Shown here: in pieces, positions 45,315 to 54,602 of the stretch
Numbering within the stretch: the first letter of the stretch is position 1
How the letters are laid out: each line of letters starts with the position of its first letter
Source: Zelonia costaricensis
Lineage: Eukaryota > Euglenozoa > Kinetoplastea > Trypanosomatida > Trypanosomatidae
Direction of reading: 5' to 3'
Assembly: GCA_030849075.1 (NCBI GenBank)
Contig: JASAOO010003562.1
Coordinates: forward strand, 1-64,000
DNA: 64,000 nt
Position numbers and translations under genes: made by a program
Notes under the pieces: model-generated
The model's database searches: none
What the model saw: the letters and a program-made list of their open reading frames with translations, nothing else
Told to the model about the DNA's origin: nothing

Positions 45315-46178
45315 TTACATCACGTCGCTCCCCTCCACCGCGGGGTACGTGACGAGAATGCAGCGCCGCAGCGAGGTCTGGATGGCGTCACCGCGCAGCC
45401 GGCCGTCGTCGCGCGCGGAGTGGTAGCGCCCCGGCTCCAACAGCAGCTCCACCCAGCGCTGGTACGTGAAGGGGTACCACTGCAGCTGCTGCGCCTGGGC
45501 GATGATGTACGCATTCTCCTCCGCAAACTGTGCCGGGGTGCCGGCGGCCGGGGTGGGGCGGGGGGCGGAGGTGCCCGCCGCGGCCGTGGCGGCGGTCGTG
45601 CCATCCGGGCCCGAGGCGCCGTTGATGCCGCTGCTGCCGAGCATCGAGCCGTGCTTGCCCTCCCCAACACCCCCTGACGCGCCGCCGCCCCCACCGACCG
45701 CGGCGGAAGTCGCACCACCACCGCCGCCCGTGGACGACGCCGCTGCCGCCGTCGCCGCCGCCGCCGCTGCAGCGCGATCGCGGCACGCCAGCTGGTACTG
45801 CTCTGCCGCAGCCTGCAGGAGCTTCTCTGTGGCGGACACGAGAAGCGGCAGCCCGGTGAACCACTGCTCCCGCGTCATCCTGGCGAAGTCTGTACACGCC
45901 GTGCTCGCTGGCGAGCCGCTGCCGTTGATCTTACCGCCGGGGAGAAGCGCCAGCTGGGACTCCAGGAACGCGCGCTCCTCGTTGGTGTAGGAGATGTCGG
46001 CCGTCAGCGCCGTGCCCGTCGCGGCGTTGGTGCTGTGCTTGTGACTGCTGCTGGTGCTGCCACCGCCCGTCGTGTTCGCGCCGGCGCCGCCCCCTGCGCC
46101 ACCGACCTTGCGCACCTTGCCTGCCGCCGCGCCGTCGTCCTTGCCGGCGGCAAAGGCGTTGCTCCTGCGTGGGCCCAT
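45315..46178 (-). CDS. PPP4R2: PPP4R2-like phosphatase regulatory subunit
   Basis: A 287-aa protein starting MGPRRSNAFAAG at the ATG complementary to 46176-46178. The C-terminal segment from residue 234 reads WYPFTYQRWVELLLEPGRYH and then GRLRGDAIQTSLRRCILVTYP. This follows the PPP4R2 core, which has a PFTIQR..ELL..P.R motif, a [KR].LRG motif and a short strand ending in a YP pair. The N-terminal helix includes FLESQLALLPGG and WFTGLPLLVSATEKLL. Two Ala/Gly-rich linkers replace conserved sequence, and the acidic tail of animal PPP4R2 is missing. PPP4R2 bridges PP4 catalytic and R3 subunits in DNA-damage and splicing-linked dephosphorylation. A PP2A-type catalytic gene lies two genes upstream in the same unit, but its C-terminus looks like PP2A rather than PP4. 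Confidence 0.7.
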   Translation of the reverse strand: MGPRRSNAFAAGKDDGAAAGKVRKVGGAGGGAGANTTGGGSTSSSHKHSTNAATGTALTADISYTNEERAFLESQLALLPGGKINGSGSPASTACTDFARMTREQWFTGLPLLVSATEKLLQAAAEQYQLACRDRAAAAAAATAAAASSTGGGGGATSAAVGGGGGASGGVGEGKHGSMLGSSGINGASGPDGTTAATAAAGTSAPRPTPAAGTPAQFAEENAYIIAQAQQLQWYPFTYQRWVELLLEPGRYHSARDDGRLRGDAIQTSLRRCILVTYPAVEGSDVM

Positions 46179-46196
46179 TGTCCAGAGACCGGGTTG

Positions 46197-46265
46197 CGTG
46201 TATGTGTGTGTATGTGTGCGTGTGTGGATGTACCTCGATTGGTGTGTGCGTGTGTGTGTGTGTGT
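46197..46265 (-). repeat. Two (GT)n runs, CA-type on the transcript strand
   Basis: GT runs at about 46197-46226 and 46242-46265, split by 15 nt of unique sequence and starting about 20 nt upstream of the PPP4R2-like ATG. Confidence 0.85.
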
Positions 46266-46523
46266 CGAGGTGCACTGGGCTGTGTCCAGCGTGGGAGCCT
46301 CCTCGTGTCAGGGAAACGGAAGGTATGGGAGGTACGGGGGTGAGAGGCGGAGGTTGTGGCCAACGTCGGCGCTGCAGCACTGGTGAACGTGGATGCGACA
46401 AAGGCTAAAGGAAGAAAAGAGACGATGGAGAAGGGGGGAGGAGAGGCGAAGAAGGGGAGGACGCGTACTTTGAGGAGGGGGGGCGGGGGCAGGTACGATG
46501 CAGCGAGGTACGGGCTCGTGTTT

Positions 46524-46574
46524 CTGCGGACCGCACAGGTGTGTGTGTGTGTGGGGGGGGGGGAGGGGGGGGGG
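46524..46574 (-). promoter_or_regulatory. Candidate polypyrimidine tract and acceptor for the PPP4R2-like gene
   Basis: On the minus strand, an almost pure C tract (46553-46574) is followed by a short CA array and then CGCAG, with the AG at 46524-46525. This would give a leader of about 345 nt. It is one of the clearest acceptor signatures in the window; still an inference. Confidence 0.4.
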
Positions 46575-47173
46575 TTACGTGCCGATGAAGGGGGAGAGAT
46601 GAGGCGAGCGGGAGGTGCAGAAGCGACGAACGGTGGTGGCGAGGGGGCTACACACGCGCAGCGGGTGGACCTTCCGAGCAGGGAGCCGCCTCATAGGGAA
46701 AGCACGGCAGGCGCTTCGGGCCCGTCGTGCAGAGAGCCGACGGCGCGGGGTGCGGGTGCGCGTCTGGGCATTCGCCTCGCGGATCTGTTCATGGGGGGCA
46801 CCCAAGTCTCAAAGTACGTGCACTTCCAACGCAGATCGGTGTGAGGCGCACGCACTAGCTGCACAGTGTCCCGCCGCGACGTCGGCGTGCTCTCGGTCAG
46901 CACAGCGTCTTGTTGCCGTTCACGCGGTCAGCACATGATTAACCGGGAGGGCGGCGACACGCAACGCACGCGTGCCGTGGCGCCGTTAGAGAAGCGGGGG
47001 TGGGAGGGGAGATGAAGAAGGGGGAGAGGAAAGGTCGGACGCCGCACTGGTGGGAGACTCGCGAAGTCAACCCCGTCCGCCGTCCGCCCGCCCTCCTCAG
47101 TCATGGACTTCACGGGGGAACGCAGCGGGTGAGCGGGAAGCGGAGCGAGAAGGGCGTCATTCTCGGTCGTAGA

Positions 47174-47428
47174 TCAGTGGCGGTACGGGGTGGAGGTCTG
47201 CAGCGGGGTCATCGCCTGCATCGTCCCCGTCACCGGCACGCTGTACGGGATGAGGTCGTCGATGAGGTCGATGTGCGCGAGGATCATGCGTCGGCAGCAG
47301 TACCGCTCGAGGTGCAGCGCATCAAGCGCCTCGGCCTCGGTGTAGTCCTGGTCGAGCAGACGCTGGTACTGCTCGTACAGGTTGCCCACCACCTTGCCGC
47401 ACGAATAGCAGCGAACGGGGATTATCAT
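47174..47428 (-). CDS. RPB10: RPB10/RPABC5, shared RNA polymerase I/II/III subunit
   Basis: An 84-aa protein reading [15 protein letters not shown] at the start. The zinc site is complete: C7, C10, C44 and C45, with the CYSC and family-typical RYCCRRM motifs, followed by [17 protein letters not shown]10 anchors the RPB3/RPB11-type assembly platform in all three nuclear polymerases. The usual length is about 65-80 aa, so the C-terminal ~17 residues ([17 protein letters not shown]) are a small extension. The frame is open for 226 codons upstream with its own ATG at 48104-48106, but that stretch is CA-repeat and UTR-like, and the conserved start at 47426-47428 is clearly the real one. Confidence 0.93.
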   Translation of the reverse strand: MIIPVRCYSCGKVVGNLYEQYQRLLDQDYTEAEALDALHLERYCCRRMILAHIDLIDDLIPYSVPVTGTMQAMTPLQTSTPYRH

Positions 47429-47429
47429 G

Positions 47430-47450
47430 GTGTGTGTGTGTGTGCGTGTG
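47430..47450 (-). repeat. (GT)n array, CA-type on the transcript strand
   Basis: A 21-nt GT run abutting the RPB10 start codon. Confidence 0.9.
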
Positions 47451-48171
47451 AAATTGGCGGGAAGGGGGGGTCGAGGAATGGGAGGACGATGCTGGGGTGT
47501 GTGCTGCTCACTGGAGAGGAGGAAGCCGGGCAGGGGGAGGGGAGGGGGACGTCGTGCCACCAACCCGCTCTCTTCTGTGAAAGGATGTGTGGGTATGGGT
47601 GTGGGAGTTCTGCTCGTGTGCTGCGGAGCTGCTGCGATGGGTGGTGGGAGGAAGGGCAGGTGAGGACGAGGGTTGAAGGCGAGTAGAGAGAGGGGGGGGG
47701 GCATGAACGAGGCAGAGGTGGGAGTGGCGACAGCGCAGTGCCGCCCTTCTGAAACCCTCACGCGTTTGGGAGCGTACCCGCGATGCGCAGCACCCAACGC
47801 AACGCGAGCGCGGGCGCGCCGTGAATTCACCCGAAAGTGGGCTTCACTTTGAGAAGCCTCCAGACGGCGGCAAGTCCACGAGAGGCTCAACGTGGAAGCG
47901 AAACGTGACCCAACAACGTTGCTTGGGACGGCGTCGTTGCTGCCGGCTCCCAGCGCCGCGCGCCCTCTGGTGCGGCAGGTGACACCCACCCTGCGCGCCT
48001 CACGTGCACGACACGCTGCTGCCGCTGCGGTCTGCTGAGGACGTTGAAGAGTGAAGGGGGGGGGAAACAAGAGGATTGGGGCAAAGGGGCAACGGAGTGG
48101 GGGCATGGAGGACGAGGTTGAAGAGAAACTCTAGCGCATCGTGACGCATAAGAAAATACAAACAGCGACAA

Positions 48172-48207
48172 GACACACACAAACACACAAACACGCACGC
48201 ACGCACG
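48172..48207 (-). repeat. Imperfect (AC)n array, UG-type on the transcript strand
   Basis: An AC-rich run with A and G interruptions in the presumed PP2A 3'UTR. Confidence 0.75.
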
Positions 48208-48567
48208 ACGGGGAAAATAAAGAAAAGAAGAAGGCGGACGTCAAGGGTGAGTTGCAAGGAGCGAGAATGCGTGGAGAGGGGAGAGTGGGAGTGCGGGTGG
48301 GCGAGACTTGCGCACAGCCTCAACTGTGACGTGGCACGCAGGCATCAAGGGCGACAGCAAACACTCACACATCACGACACACACGCGCACGCACCTACAG
48401 GAGCGCACCCCACTCAAGTCAAGTGCTACCACAGCAAGCACGCCACCTGCACCCTCTCCTGTCTCTCACACGTTTGCCCGCATCAAGCAGCTTCTTCACG
48501 CCCTCCCCTCCCCCCTCTTCGCTTCCCTCGACTGCGCGGCCACGTCGGCCCCCCCCCCGCCGTGCGT

Positions 48568-49521
48568 CTAGAGGAAGTAGTCGGGGGTCTTCTTCGACAC
48601 TTGTGCCTCCCCGCGCCGCGGGGCTGGGTCAAACTGGAAGAAGCACTTGTTCATGTGCTCATCCAGCTCCAGCAGCCCCGCGAGGTTACCGCAGCGGTAG
48701 CAGTAGTTGGGCGCGCTGAAGATGGTGACGAGCTGGTCCTGATGCGTCCAGCTGTATCCGTCCATCACAAGCTGGTGCGCGCGGGCGATGGTCTTGATCT
48801 TGTTGTTGTGGCAGAAGCCCTCTGTTACGCCCTGGCCGAAGGTGAAGCCCGCACCGCGCGGGCTGACGCCCCAGCCATCGCGGTCGTCGGGGTCCGACCA
48901 GAGCAAGTCGCACATCGGGCCCTCGTGCGGCACCTCCTGCACGCGGTCCAGGTTGCGGATGTGGCTGAAGGTGTCCACCGTGGGTGAAAGACCACCGTGC
49001 AGGCAGAAGATGTCGTTCTCGACGAGCGCGGTCAGCGGCAGGTAATCAAAGAGGTCCGTGAAGAGCGTCCAGACGTTGGCGCTGCCGTACTTGCGGATGC
49101 ACTCGTCGTAGAAGCCGTACACCTGCGTGATCTGGCGCGACTCGTGGTTGCCGCGCAGCAGGTGCAGGCGCTGGGGGTAGCGCAGCTTGTACAGCAGCAG
49201 CAGCGTCACCGTCTCCACGCTGTAGTAGCCGCGGTCGACGTAGTCGCCCATGAACAGGTAGTTTGTGTCCGGCGGCAGCCCGCCAATCTTGAAGAGCTCC
49301 AGCAGGTCGTGGAACTGTCCGTGCACATCCCCGCACACCGTCACCGGCGCCCGCACCGCATGCACGTTGTTCTCCTTCTCCAGCACCTCCTTGACCTTCT
49401 CGCACAGCCGCGCCACCTGCTGCTCACTAAGCGGCTTGCACTGGATGACGTAGTTGATCATCTCCTCAAGGTCGAAGGCGCTACTCGACCCCACCGCCGA
49501 TCCACCACCTGTCGTCGTCAT
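48568..49521 (-). CDS. PP2Ac: Serine/threonine protein phosphatase 2A catalytic subunit
   Basis: A 317-aa protein starting [11 protein letters not shown] at the ATG complementary to 49519-49521, the first ATG. The PPP-family metal and phosphate motifs are complete: GDVHG 64-68, GDYVDRG 92-98, GNHE 124-127, the HGGLSP loop, the RAHQLV segment, and the [11 protein letters not shown] strand. The tail ends TPDYFL, the PP2A type whose terminal Leu can be carboxymethylated to select B subunits. That argues against PP4 and PP6, whose tails differ. It is nearly the standard length of 309 aa. It acts as the catalytic core with A and B subunits in cytosol and nucleus. A PPP4R2-like regulator lies two genes downstream. 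Confidence 0.93.
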   Translation of the reverse strand: MTTTGGGSAVGSSSAFDLEEMINYVIQCKPLSEQQVARLCEKVKEVLEKENNVHAVRAPVTVCGDVHGQFHDLLELFKIGGLPPDTNYLFMGDYVDRGYYSVETVTLLLLYKLRYPQRLHLLRGNHESRQITQVYGFYDECIRKYGSANVWTLFTDLFDYLPLTALVENDIFCLHGGLSPTVDTFSHIRNLDRVQEVPHEGPMCDLLWSDPDDRDGWGVSPRGAGFTFGQGVTEGFCHNNKIKTIARAHQLVMDGYSWTHQDQLVTIFSAPNYCYRCGNLAGLLELDEHMNKCFFQFDPAPRRGEAQVSKKTPDYFL

Positions 49522-49553
49522 GGCCGCGTCGAGAACTCGCAATATCTCTGACG

Positions 49554-49558
<5 letters not shown>

Positions 49559-49597
<39 letters not shown>
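49559..49597 (-). repeat. (GT)n array, CA-type on the transcript strand
   Basis: A 39-nt perfect run ending in CACAG on the minus strand, which would leave a 36-nt leader before the PP2A ATG. Confidence 0.9.
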
Positions 49598-49600
<3 letters not shown>

Positions 49601-49664
49601 ATTTATGGGTGTATGTCCTATATGAATGGAGAGGCACCGGGGAGCTGCACCCTGTGAGCTTGTG

Positions 49665-49690
49665 CGTGTGTGTGTGTGTGTGTGTGTGTG
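49665..49690 (-). repeat. (GT)n array, CA-type on the transcript strand
   Basis: The second of three CA-type arrays upstream of PP2A. Confidence 0.9.
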
Positions 49691-49828
49691 GCAACGGAGG
49701 TGAGGAGTATACGAAGCGCGGGGTGAGCGGTGCAGCAGCGTTGGATAGGGGGGAGGGGGGTAGCTTTGGGACTTGTGCGAATGAAGTCGTTGGAAGAGAG
49801 CCCTGTGAGAGTCGAGCCCGGATGTGTT

Positions 49829-49833
<5 letters not shown>

Positions 49834-49862
<29 letters not shown>
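49834..49862 (-). repeat. (GT)n array, CA-type on the transcript strand
   Basis: The third and farthest CA-type array upstream of PP2A. Confidence 0.9.
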
Positions 49863-50505
49863 ATCCGGTACCGTCCAACAGAAGCCGAGCACAACGCAGA
49901 CGAGAAGACAAGAGTAGAGAGAGAAAGGGTGCGAGGCACAACGGGGAGGGGGCTGCAAATACGGTGGGGGCATCGCCCACAGTGCCGCCGTCTTCCTCCT
50001 CCCTCCCTCCTTCCCCCCGCTCCTCATTGAGGGGCACGCGCGTGGGTGACGTCTCGAGAATTGGAGAGCTCCGTTTGCTCATCGCTTTGTACGTTGAAGG
50101 CAACGGCGCGCGTAATCTGCCTCTTGGTGGGCGCACACACACGCACACGAGTTCAGCGCGCGCCGCGCTGGGAGCGCTCGAGAGCCGGAACCCAAGAAGG
50201 GAGTTGCAGAGAACTCGGAGAACAACCCTTGCAGTGACTGCGTGGATGGGCTCGCTCGGACCGCGCATGCCCTCACACAAGCAGGGGAGAAGCGGAACGG
50301 TGTACGGTGCACCACAGAGTCGCACGTGGCGAGGTGCGATGCAAGCAGGGATCGATGCAGCAGAGGACGGGGGCAAGGAAGGAGGGCGCTGCAGGGAGTG
50401 TGGGGGCACTGCGCCATTGACTCTCTGTAAGCCCGCGCGAAGGTCCTCCCTCTCCGTCTTCGTGCCCCCTCCCCCCCCCTACCGACCATCCACCCGAGCA
50501 GCGCG

Positions 50506-53500
50506 TCAGCGTCCACCGCTGAGGAGCTCCAACAGGGCCGAGGCAACGTACACGAGCAGATCCGCATCCGGCGGCGCGCATGCGTCACAGGCGGTCGCGG
50601 CTGTCATGGCGGCGCGCAGCCGCAGCAGCGGGTGCACCCACACCGCCATCGCGACGGCACCGAACAGGCTCTCGATGGAGTCGGCCAGCCGCTTCTCGTT
50701 GCAGATGCGTCGCCTCGACATCCAGTAATGCCGCAGCACCCCCGGCAGCACACCCACCGCCAGAGACGCGTTGGTGCTGGAGTCTGTGATGTTCCCGCCA
50801 CGCCACACCGCGACGTTGGACGATGCGCTTCGGCACGACAACGTCGTCACGGAGGCACAGTAGTCGACGAGGGCGTCGCCGTAGAACTCCCGCTGCTCCA
50901 TCGCCGTCTTGTCTGTCAGCACCAACAGCAGCTCTCGACGGAGATCCTCGGTCATGGCCTGCAGCGCCGCCGCACTCGGCTCAAGGATGGCACTCGCGCT
51001 TCGCTGACGCGGCCGAGCCTGCTCGCAGCTGGCGTGCACCTCGGCGCGGCGACGCTGCGCAAAGAGCTCTACCGCCTCCCGCAGAGGAGGCAACAGGGCG
51101 TGTTCTACGATAAGCTCCGCCGGCCACGCGGCCCCCAGCACCACCTCATCGCACACCAGCGGCGTCACGCGGCAGCCCTGGTGGGCGTAGCGGCGCGGTG
51201 CGTGCGTGGCGAGCTCCTCCAGCCGCCAGTCCAGCTCCTGCGCAGGCGCGGCACCCCCCGGGGGTCGGCGCCGCCGCGCGTAACGGCAGAGCCGCAGCGG
51301 CGCCACGGACGTGTCCCGCACCCCGCTCCGCAGCAGCGTCGTGCAGTCCGCGTCCACCGAAGTTGCAACGGCGGTGGTGCGGTGCGCTTTCGGGCGCTGC
51401 AGGACGCAGGGCAGTCGTACATAGAAGCCAACGGTCTGCTCTCCCCCTTCGTCGCTCGCTTCGGCGGCCACGAGCTCGCGGCGCGCCGCGACTGTCCAGC
51501 CGTCCCTGGTCCGACTGCCGTGGGAGAATGAGTTTTCGGTGGAGGAGAGGGCCCGCACCGACGACGGCACGGCGGTCTCGACGGAGGCGCCGCCCACCGT
51601 CGCGTTGGGCGCCGCCCAGGCCTCGACGTCGTCAGCCTCCGGCTCCACGAGCCACAGGCGATGCGTCGCGCGGCGGAGCGGCGCCACGAACTCCACCTCG
51701 GCGTCCACGTAGAACAGCAGCGGCGCGTTCTCGCCGCTGACGAGCCGGCGCAGCGTAGCCAGCGCCTTCTTGCGCCCCACAGCGCACAGCCGCCTCGCGG
51801 TCGCGGCCGGCCCCGCGGCCACTGCCGCCGCCGGTGGTGATGCTGCGGCAGGGTCCACGAAGCCGTTCGCGTCCGGCTCCGCGCCACCAGCGCCAGCCCC
51901 TGAGGGCACGGCAAGGCGCACGTCCGGGGGCAGGAGGAGGGAGAGCGAGGGCAGCGCGCAGGCCTGCTCCAGCGCCTGTATCCACTCGGACAGGCCGCTC
52001 CACAGCGCGTGCTCCCGGTCCTCGACCTCGCGCAGGGTGAGCGGCTGCGGCACGCCGGCGCCGGGGACAGTCGCGGCAGAGGGGTCTGGGTCAAGTGCCT
52101 CCGTCGCCGGGTCCACATGTGACACACCGTTACTCACCGTCACGTCGCCGTGCGAGGGCAGGCACAACGGTTCTGAGCGAAGCAGCTGCAGAGACGTCGA
52201 GCGCCACCGCTCACAGGCGCGGTGCAGCTCAGCGCGGCAGACGGCGTCCAGCCGGCACAGCGTCGTCTCCACCTCCGCAGCGGGAAAGAACTCCCACGGC
52301 AGGTGGTGCACCATCGGGTCAGGCGCGACGGCGTCGAGGGCCTCTTCCGCTTCCTGCGATGTCGACGCGTTGGCGATCTGAGCGGGGTTGAACGCTGGTG
52401 GCTGCGGTGCCGGCCCTGATGCCGCCGCCGCGGGGGCCGGCGGCAGGGGCACAGGGAGGCCAATGGCGCTTTCCGACATGAGCCGTAGCCCGGAGGCGTC
52501 TTCGACCTCAGCAGAGTCGCGCCCCATGCCGTAGTTGCACCACAGCGCCCACAGCGATGCGATGCGCAGGCTGACCACCCGCTCCGTCTCGGGGCGGTAC
52601 GCGACGACGCAAACCGGCGCCGTCTCAGGCGCGTGGTGGAGGCCGTACAGCAGCGCGCAGTTCACCACAGTTGCCACTGACGGCAGCGATAGCGGCGGTG
52701 ACGAGTGCGGGGGTACAGGCACCGCCGCACTGCGCTGCAGAACACCGCATGTGAGCGTGCACGGGAACACAAGGAGCGTCATCGCCGAGCCCGGGGCCGC
52801 CACCGCCGTGACCCCGCCCTCCCCCTGCGTGGCGGGTGCCCCAGCAGAGACGACGATGTCGCCCTCACGGCGACGCGCATCGCCTGCGCGGTGGTGCACG
52901 CGCAGCATGTGCTGCGGCATGTACCAGCCCTGCACGTCCGCCGCCTGCGCGCCGAAGTAGGCATTGGCGACTGGTAAAAAGGCGAAGCGGCTCGCCCCGC
53001 CTGTCACGGCCGCGAAGAAGGACGTTACGCAGAATGCGCTTGTCGGCTGCAGCAGAGCCATCAGCTCGTCGTGCGTCACCCGCGACGCGTCCGCGGCCGG
53101 CGCAGCGGTGCGCTGCACGAGCGAGGCGAGTGGGATGCCTGCAGGGGTGCCACCGTCTCCAGGCCGCACCGATGGGAGCGGCACGCTCAAGGCCTCGATG
53201 AAGCTGCTGGACACGAGCACCTGCAGGGGTCGGTACTGAGGGTACACGCGGCCTTGCTTCTCCATCACCTCCCTCCGCAGCATCCGCGTGTCCTCGATGA
53301 ACTCAAACCACCTCGACGACGCCGGGCTCGCCGACTCGTCGCTCTGCCGCTCTTGGCCACTCGCATGGGCCGGCGCCGTGGCGGGGGCACACTCGCCGCT
53401 GTCCACCCCGTCCGATACAGCGAGGGAGTGGAGCAACACCGGCACGTGCTCGCGCATCACCGCCGCCGCCACGTCAGCGTCCTTGTGACCCCACGCCGCG

Positions 53501-54456
53501 CGGAGGTGCGTGATGAGTGACGCCCGCACCGTCTCTGCCGGCAAACGCGCGAGTGCGCTCGCGTCGACGCCGCTGCCCGCGTCGTGAAGCAGCTGCAGCT
53601 TCCCCAGCACGTTCATGGGGCGCAGCAGCGCTAGGAACAAGGCGTGCTGCTGGGCCTCGCTGAGGGCTGCCATCCAGACCCAGAGCACCTTGAGCGCCGG
53701 CTCCGTCTCCAGGTCGGTATGCACCTCAGTCAGGATCTGACTCAGCCGCAGCCACCCACGCGAGGCAAGGTGCTCCTGCGCCGGCGTGCTGTGCGGTCCC
53801 ACGGCGCAACGCGCCGGCGTCACCAGCCGCAGGTGGCGCACCGTCTTCTCGTAGAGGATGGATAGCGCACGGGCTGGCACCTTGGCCAAGTCGAGCACCG
53901 GGCCGCCAGCAGGCCCCGCTGCGGATGGGTGGTGGGAGGGCGGAGAACCCATCGCCTTCTGTGCGAGTGCGGTCGCGTCATCCGGCAGCGGCGTCTTGGC
54001 CGACTGGGCCTCGTCGCACTCCAGCTGCTGCACACTTTCTTTGAAGAATGGAACGAGGTCGTCCCAGCACTGCAGGAACCCGTTTTCTCGGAGGACCTGC
54101 TCCCCGAGCCGCGCCTTCCACCTCGACTCCGCCACGTTGATCTGCTGGGGGCTGAAGGTGGGTGGTGCCCCCGTTAGACTGAACGGCGCGCCCCAGAGCC
54201 CGCTACGGCGCAAGTACTCGAGGCCCAGTCGCTCGTGTCCCCACAGGTACGACATGGCAGTCGTGCACTTGGCTGGCGTGTCGAAGTGGGGCAGCTGTGC
54301 GAGGTACAGGGCGGCGGCGAGCTTGATCACGAAGCGGCCGCGGCGCCGCGCGGCCACGTGGCGTGCACTCGTCGCGTCGACGTCCACCACCGCGGGGAAG
54401 TGGTAGTGCCCAGTGACGGGGTCGGCCTCCAGCAGCGACGGCACCTGATCCTCCAT
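50506..54456 (-). CDS. RNase III-domain protein, candidate Dicer-like (DCL) ribonuclease
   Basis: A 1316-aa protein starting MEDQVPSLLEAD at the ATG complementary to 54454-54456; upstream in-frame sequence is UTR-like. The C-terminus holds an RNase III domain with both signature motifs: REFYGDALVD with E1190 and D1194, and KRLADSIESLFGAV with D1259 and E1262. These are the four metal-binding carboxylates of active enzymes. The segment before it (VVLGAAWPAELIVEHALLPP plus helices) resembles the linker after PAZ in Dicers. Residues 38-90 may be a degenerate second RNase III-like unit. There is no helicase, U1-type finger or clear dsRBD, which argues against the editing endonucleases. Trypanosomatid Dicers (DCL1, DCL2) are similarly stripped down and were lost in Leishmania subgenus Leishmania. 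RNase III call strong; Dicer identity moderate. Confidence 0.7.
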   Translation of the reverse strand: MEDQVPSLLEADPVTGHYHFPAVVDVDATSARHVAARRRGRFVIKLAAALYLAQLPHFDTPAKCTTAMSYLWGHERLGLEYLRRSGLWGAPFSLTGAPPTFSPQQINVAESRWKARLGEQVLRENGFLQCWDDLVPFFKESVQQLECDEAQSAKTPLPDDATALAQKAMGSPPSHHPSAAGPAGGPVLDLAKVPARALSILYEKTVRHLRLVTPARCAVGPHSTPAQEHLASRGWLRLSQILTEVHTDLETEPALKVLWVWMAALSEAQQHALFLALLRPMNVLGKLQLLHDAGSGVDASALARLPAETVRASLITHLRAAWGHKDADVAAAVMREHVPVLLHSLAVSDGVDSGECAPATAPAHASGQERQSDESASPASSRWFEFIEDTRMLRREVMEKQGRVYPQYRPLQVLVSSSFIEALSVPLPSVRPGDGGTPAGIPLASLVQRTAAPAADASRVTHDELMALLQPTSAFCVTSFFAAVTGGASRFAFLPVANAYFGAQAADVQGWYMPQHMLRVHHRAGDARRREGDIVVSAGAPATQGEGGVTAVAAPGSAMTLLVFPCTLTCGVLQRSAAVPVPPHSSPPLSLPSVATVVNCALLYGLHHAPETAPVCVVAYRPETERVVSLRIASLWALWCNYGMGRDSAEVEDASGLRLMSESAIGLPVPLPPAPAAAASGPAPQPPAFNPAQIANASTSQEAEEALDAVAPDPMVHHLPWEFFPAAEVETTLCRLDAVCRAELHRACERWRSTSLQLLRSEPLCLPSHGDVTVSNGVSHVDPATEALDPDPSAATVPGAGVPQPLTLREVEDREHALWSGLSEWIQALEQACALPSLSLLLPPDVRLAVPSGAGAGGAEPDANGFVDPAAASPPAAAVAAGPAATARRLCAVGRKKALATLRRLVSGENAPLLFYVDAEVEFVAPLRRATHRLWLVEPEADDVEAWAAPNATVGGASVETAVPSSVRALSSTENSFSHGSRTRDGWTVAARRELVAAEASDEGGEQTVGFYVRLPCVLQRPKAHRTTAVATSVDADCTTLLRSGVRDTSVAPLRLCRYARRRRPPGGAAPAQELDWRLEELATHAPRRYAHQGCRVTPLVCDEVVLGAAWPAELIVEHALLPPLREAVELFAQRRRAEVHASCEQARPRQRSASAILEPSAAALQAMTEDLRRELLLVLTDKTAMEQREFYGDALVDYCASVTTLSCRSASSNVAVWRGGNITDSSTNASLAVGVLPGVLRHYWMSRRRICNEKRLADSIESLFGAVAMAVWVHPLLRLRAAMTAATACDACAPPDADLLVYVASALLELLSGGR

Positions 54457-54572
54457 TTGGCGCGACGCGGTGCGGCGGGGGAAGGAAGGAAGAGCAGAGC
54501 AGATGACGCCAACACACAGACGCGCGAGCGGCGATGTGATGTGGCACGCAGGTCGAGTGTTTACGGCCAAGC

Positions 54573-54602
54573 GCACACAAACACACAAACACACACACGC
54601 AC
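54573..54602 (-). repeat. (AC)n array, UG-type on the transcript strand
   Basis: An AC-rich run with AA interruptions, 117 nt upstream of the RNase III start codon, where CA-type arrays are usual. Confidence 0.8.

Larger units (their letters stand above)
46179..47173. other. Spacer between RPB10 and the PPP4R2-like gene
   Basis: No gene seen. CA-type arrays lie at 46197-46265 (two runs) and 46539-46553. The G-run at 46553-46574 is a strong transcript-strand poly-C tract, followed by a candidate acceptor AG at 46524-46525. Confidence 0.6.
47429..48567. other. Spacer between the PP2A catalytic gene and RPB10
   Basis: No gene seen. In transcript order, UG-type AC runs (about 48365-48392 and 48172-48207) follow the PP2A stop. 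Polypyrimidine tracts (complement of 48057-48065 and 47466-47470) come next, then a CA array (47430-47450) directly against the RPB10 ATG. No AG lies between the last C-tract and that ATG, so the acceptor is probably at a CCAG near 47505-47520. Confidence 0.6.
49522..50505. other. Spacer between the RNase III gene and the PP2A catalytic gene
   Basis: No gene seen. In transcript order, a short UG array (50133-50148) follows the RNase III stop. Three CA arrays (49834-49862, 49665-49690, 49559-49597) lead to the PP2A ATG. Polypyrimidine stretches are complementary to 49750-49762 and 50360-50385. Confidence 0.6.

Noticed and set aside
47429..48106. In-frame N-terminal extension of RPB10 by 226 codons, with its own ATG.
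   Set aside because: The conserved family start [10 protein letters not shown] begins at 47428. The extension runs through CA repeat and C-rich tracts and has no conserved features.
48568..49521. PP4 or PP6 catalytic subunit, suggested by the nearby PPP4R2-like gene.
   Set aside because: The tail TPDYFL and the overall sequence match PP2A better than PP4 or PP6.
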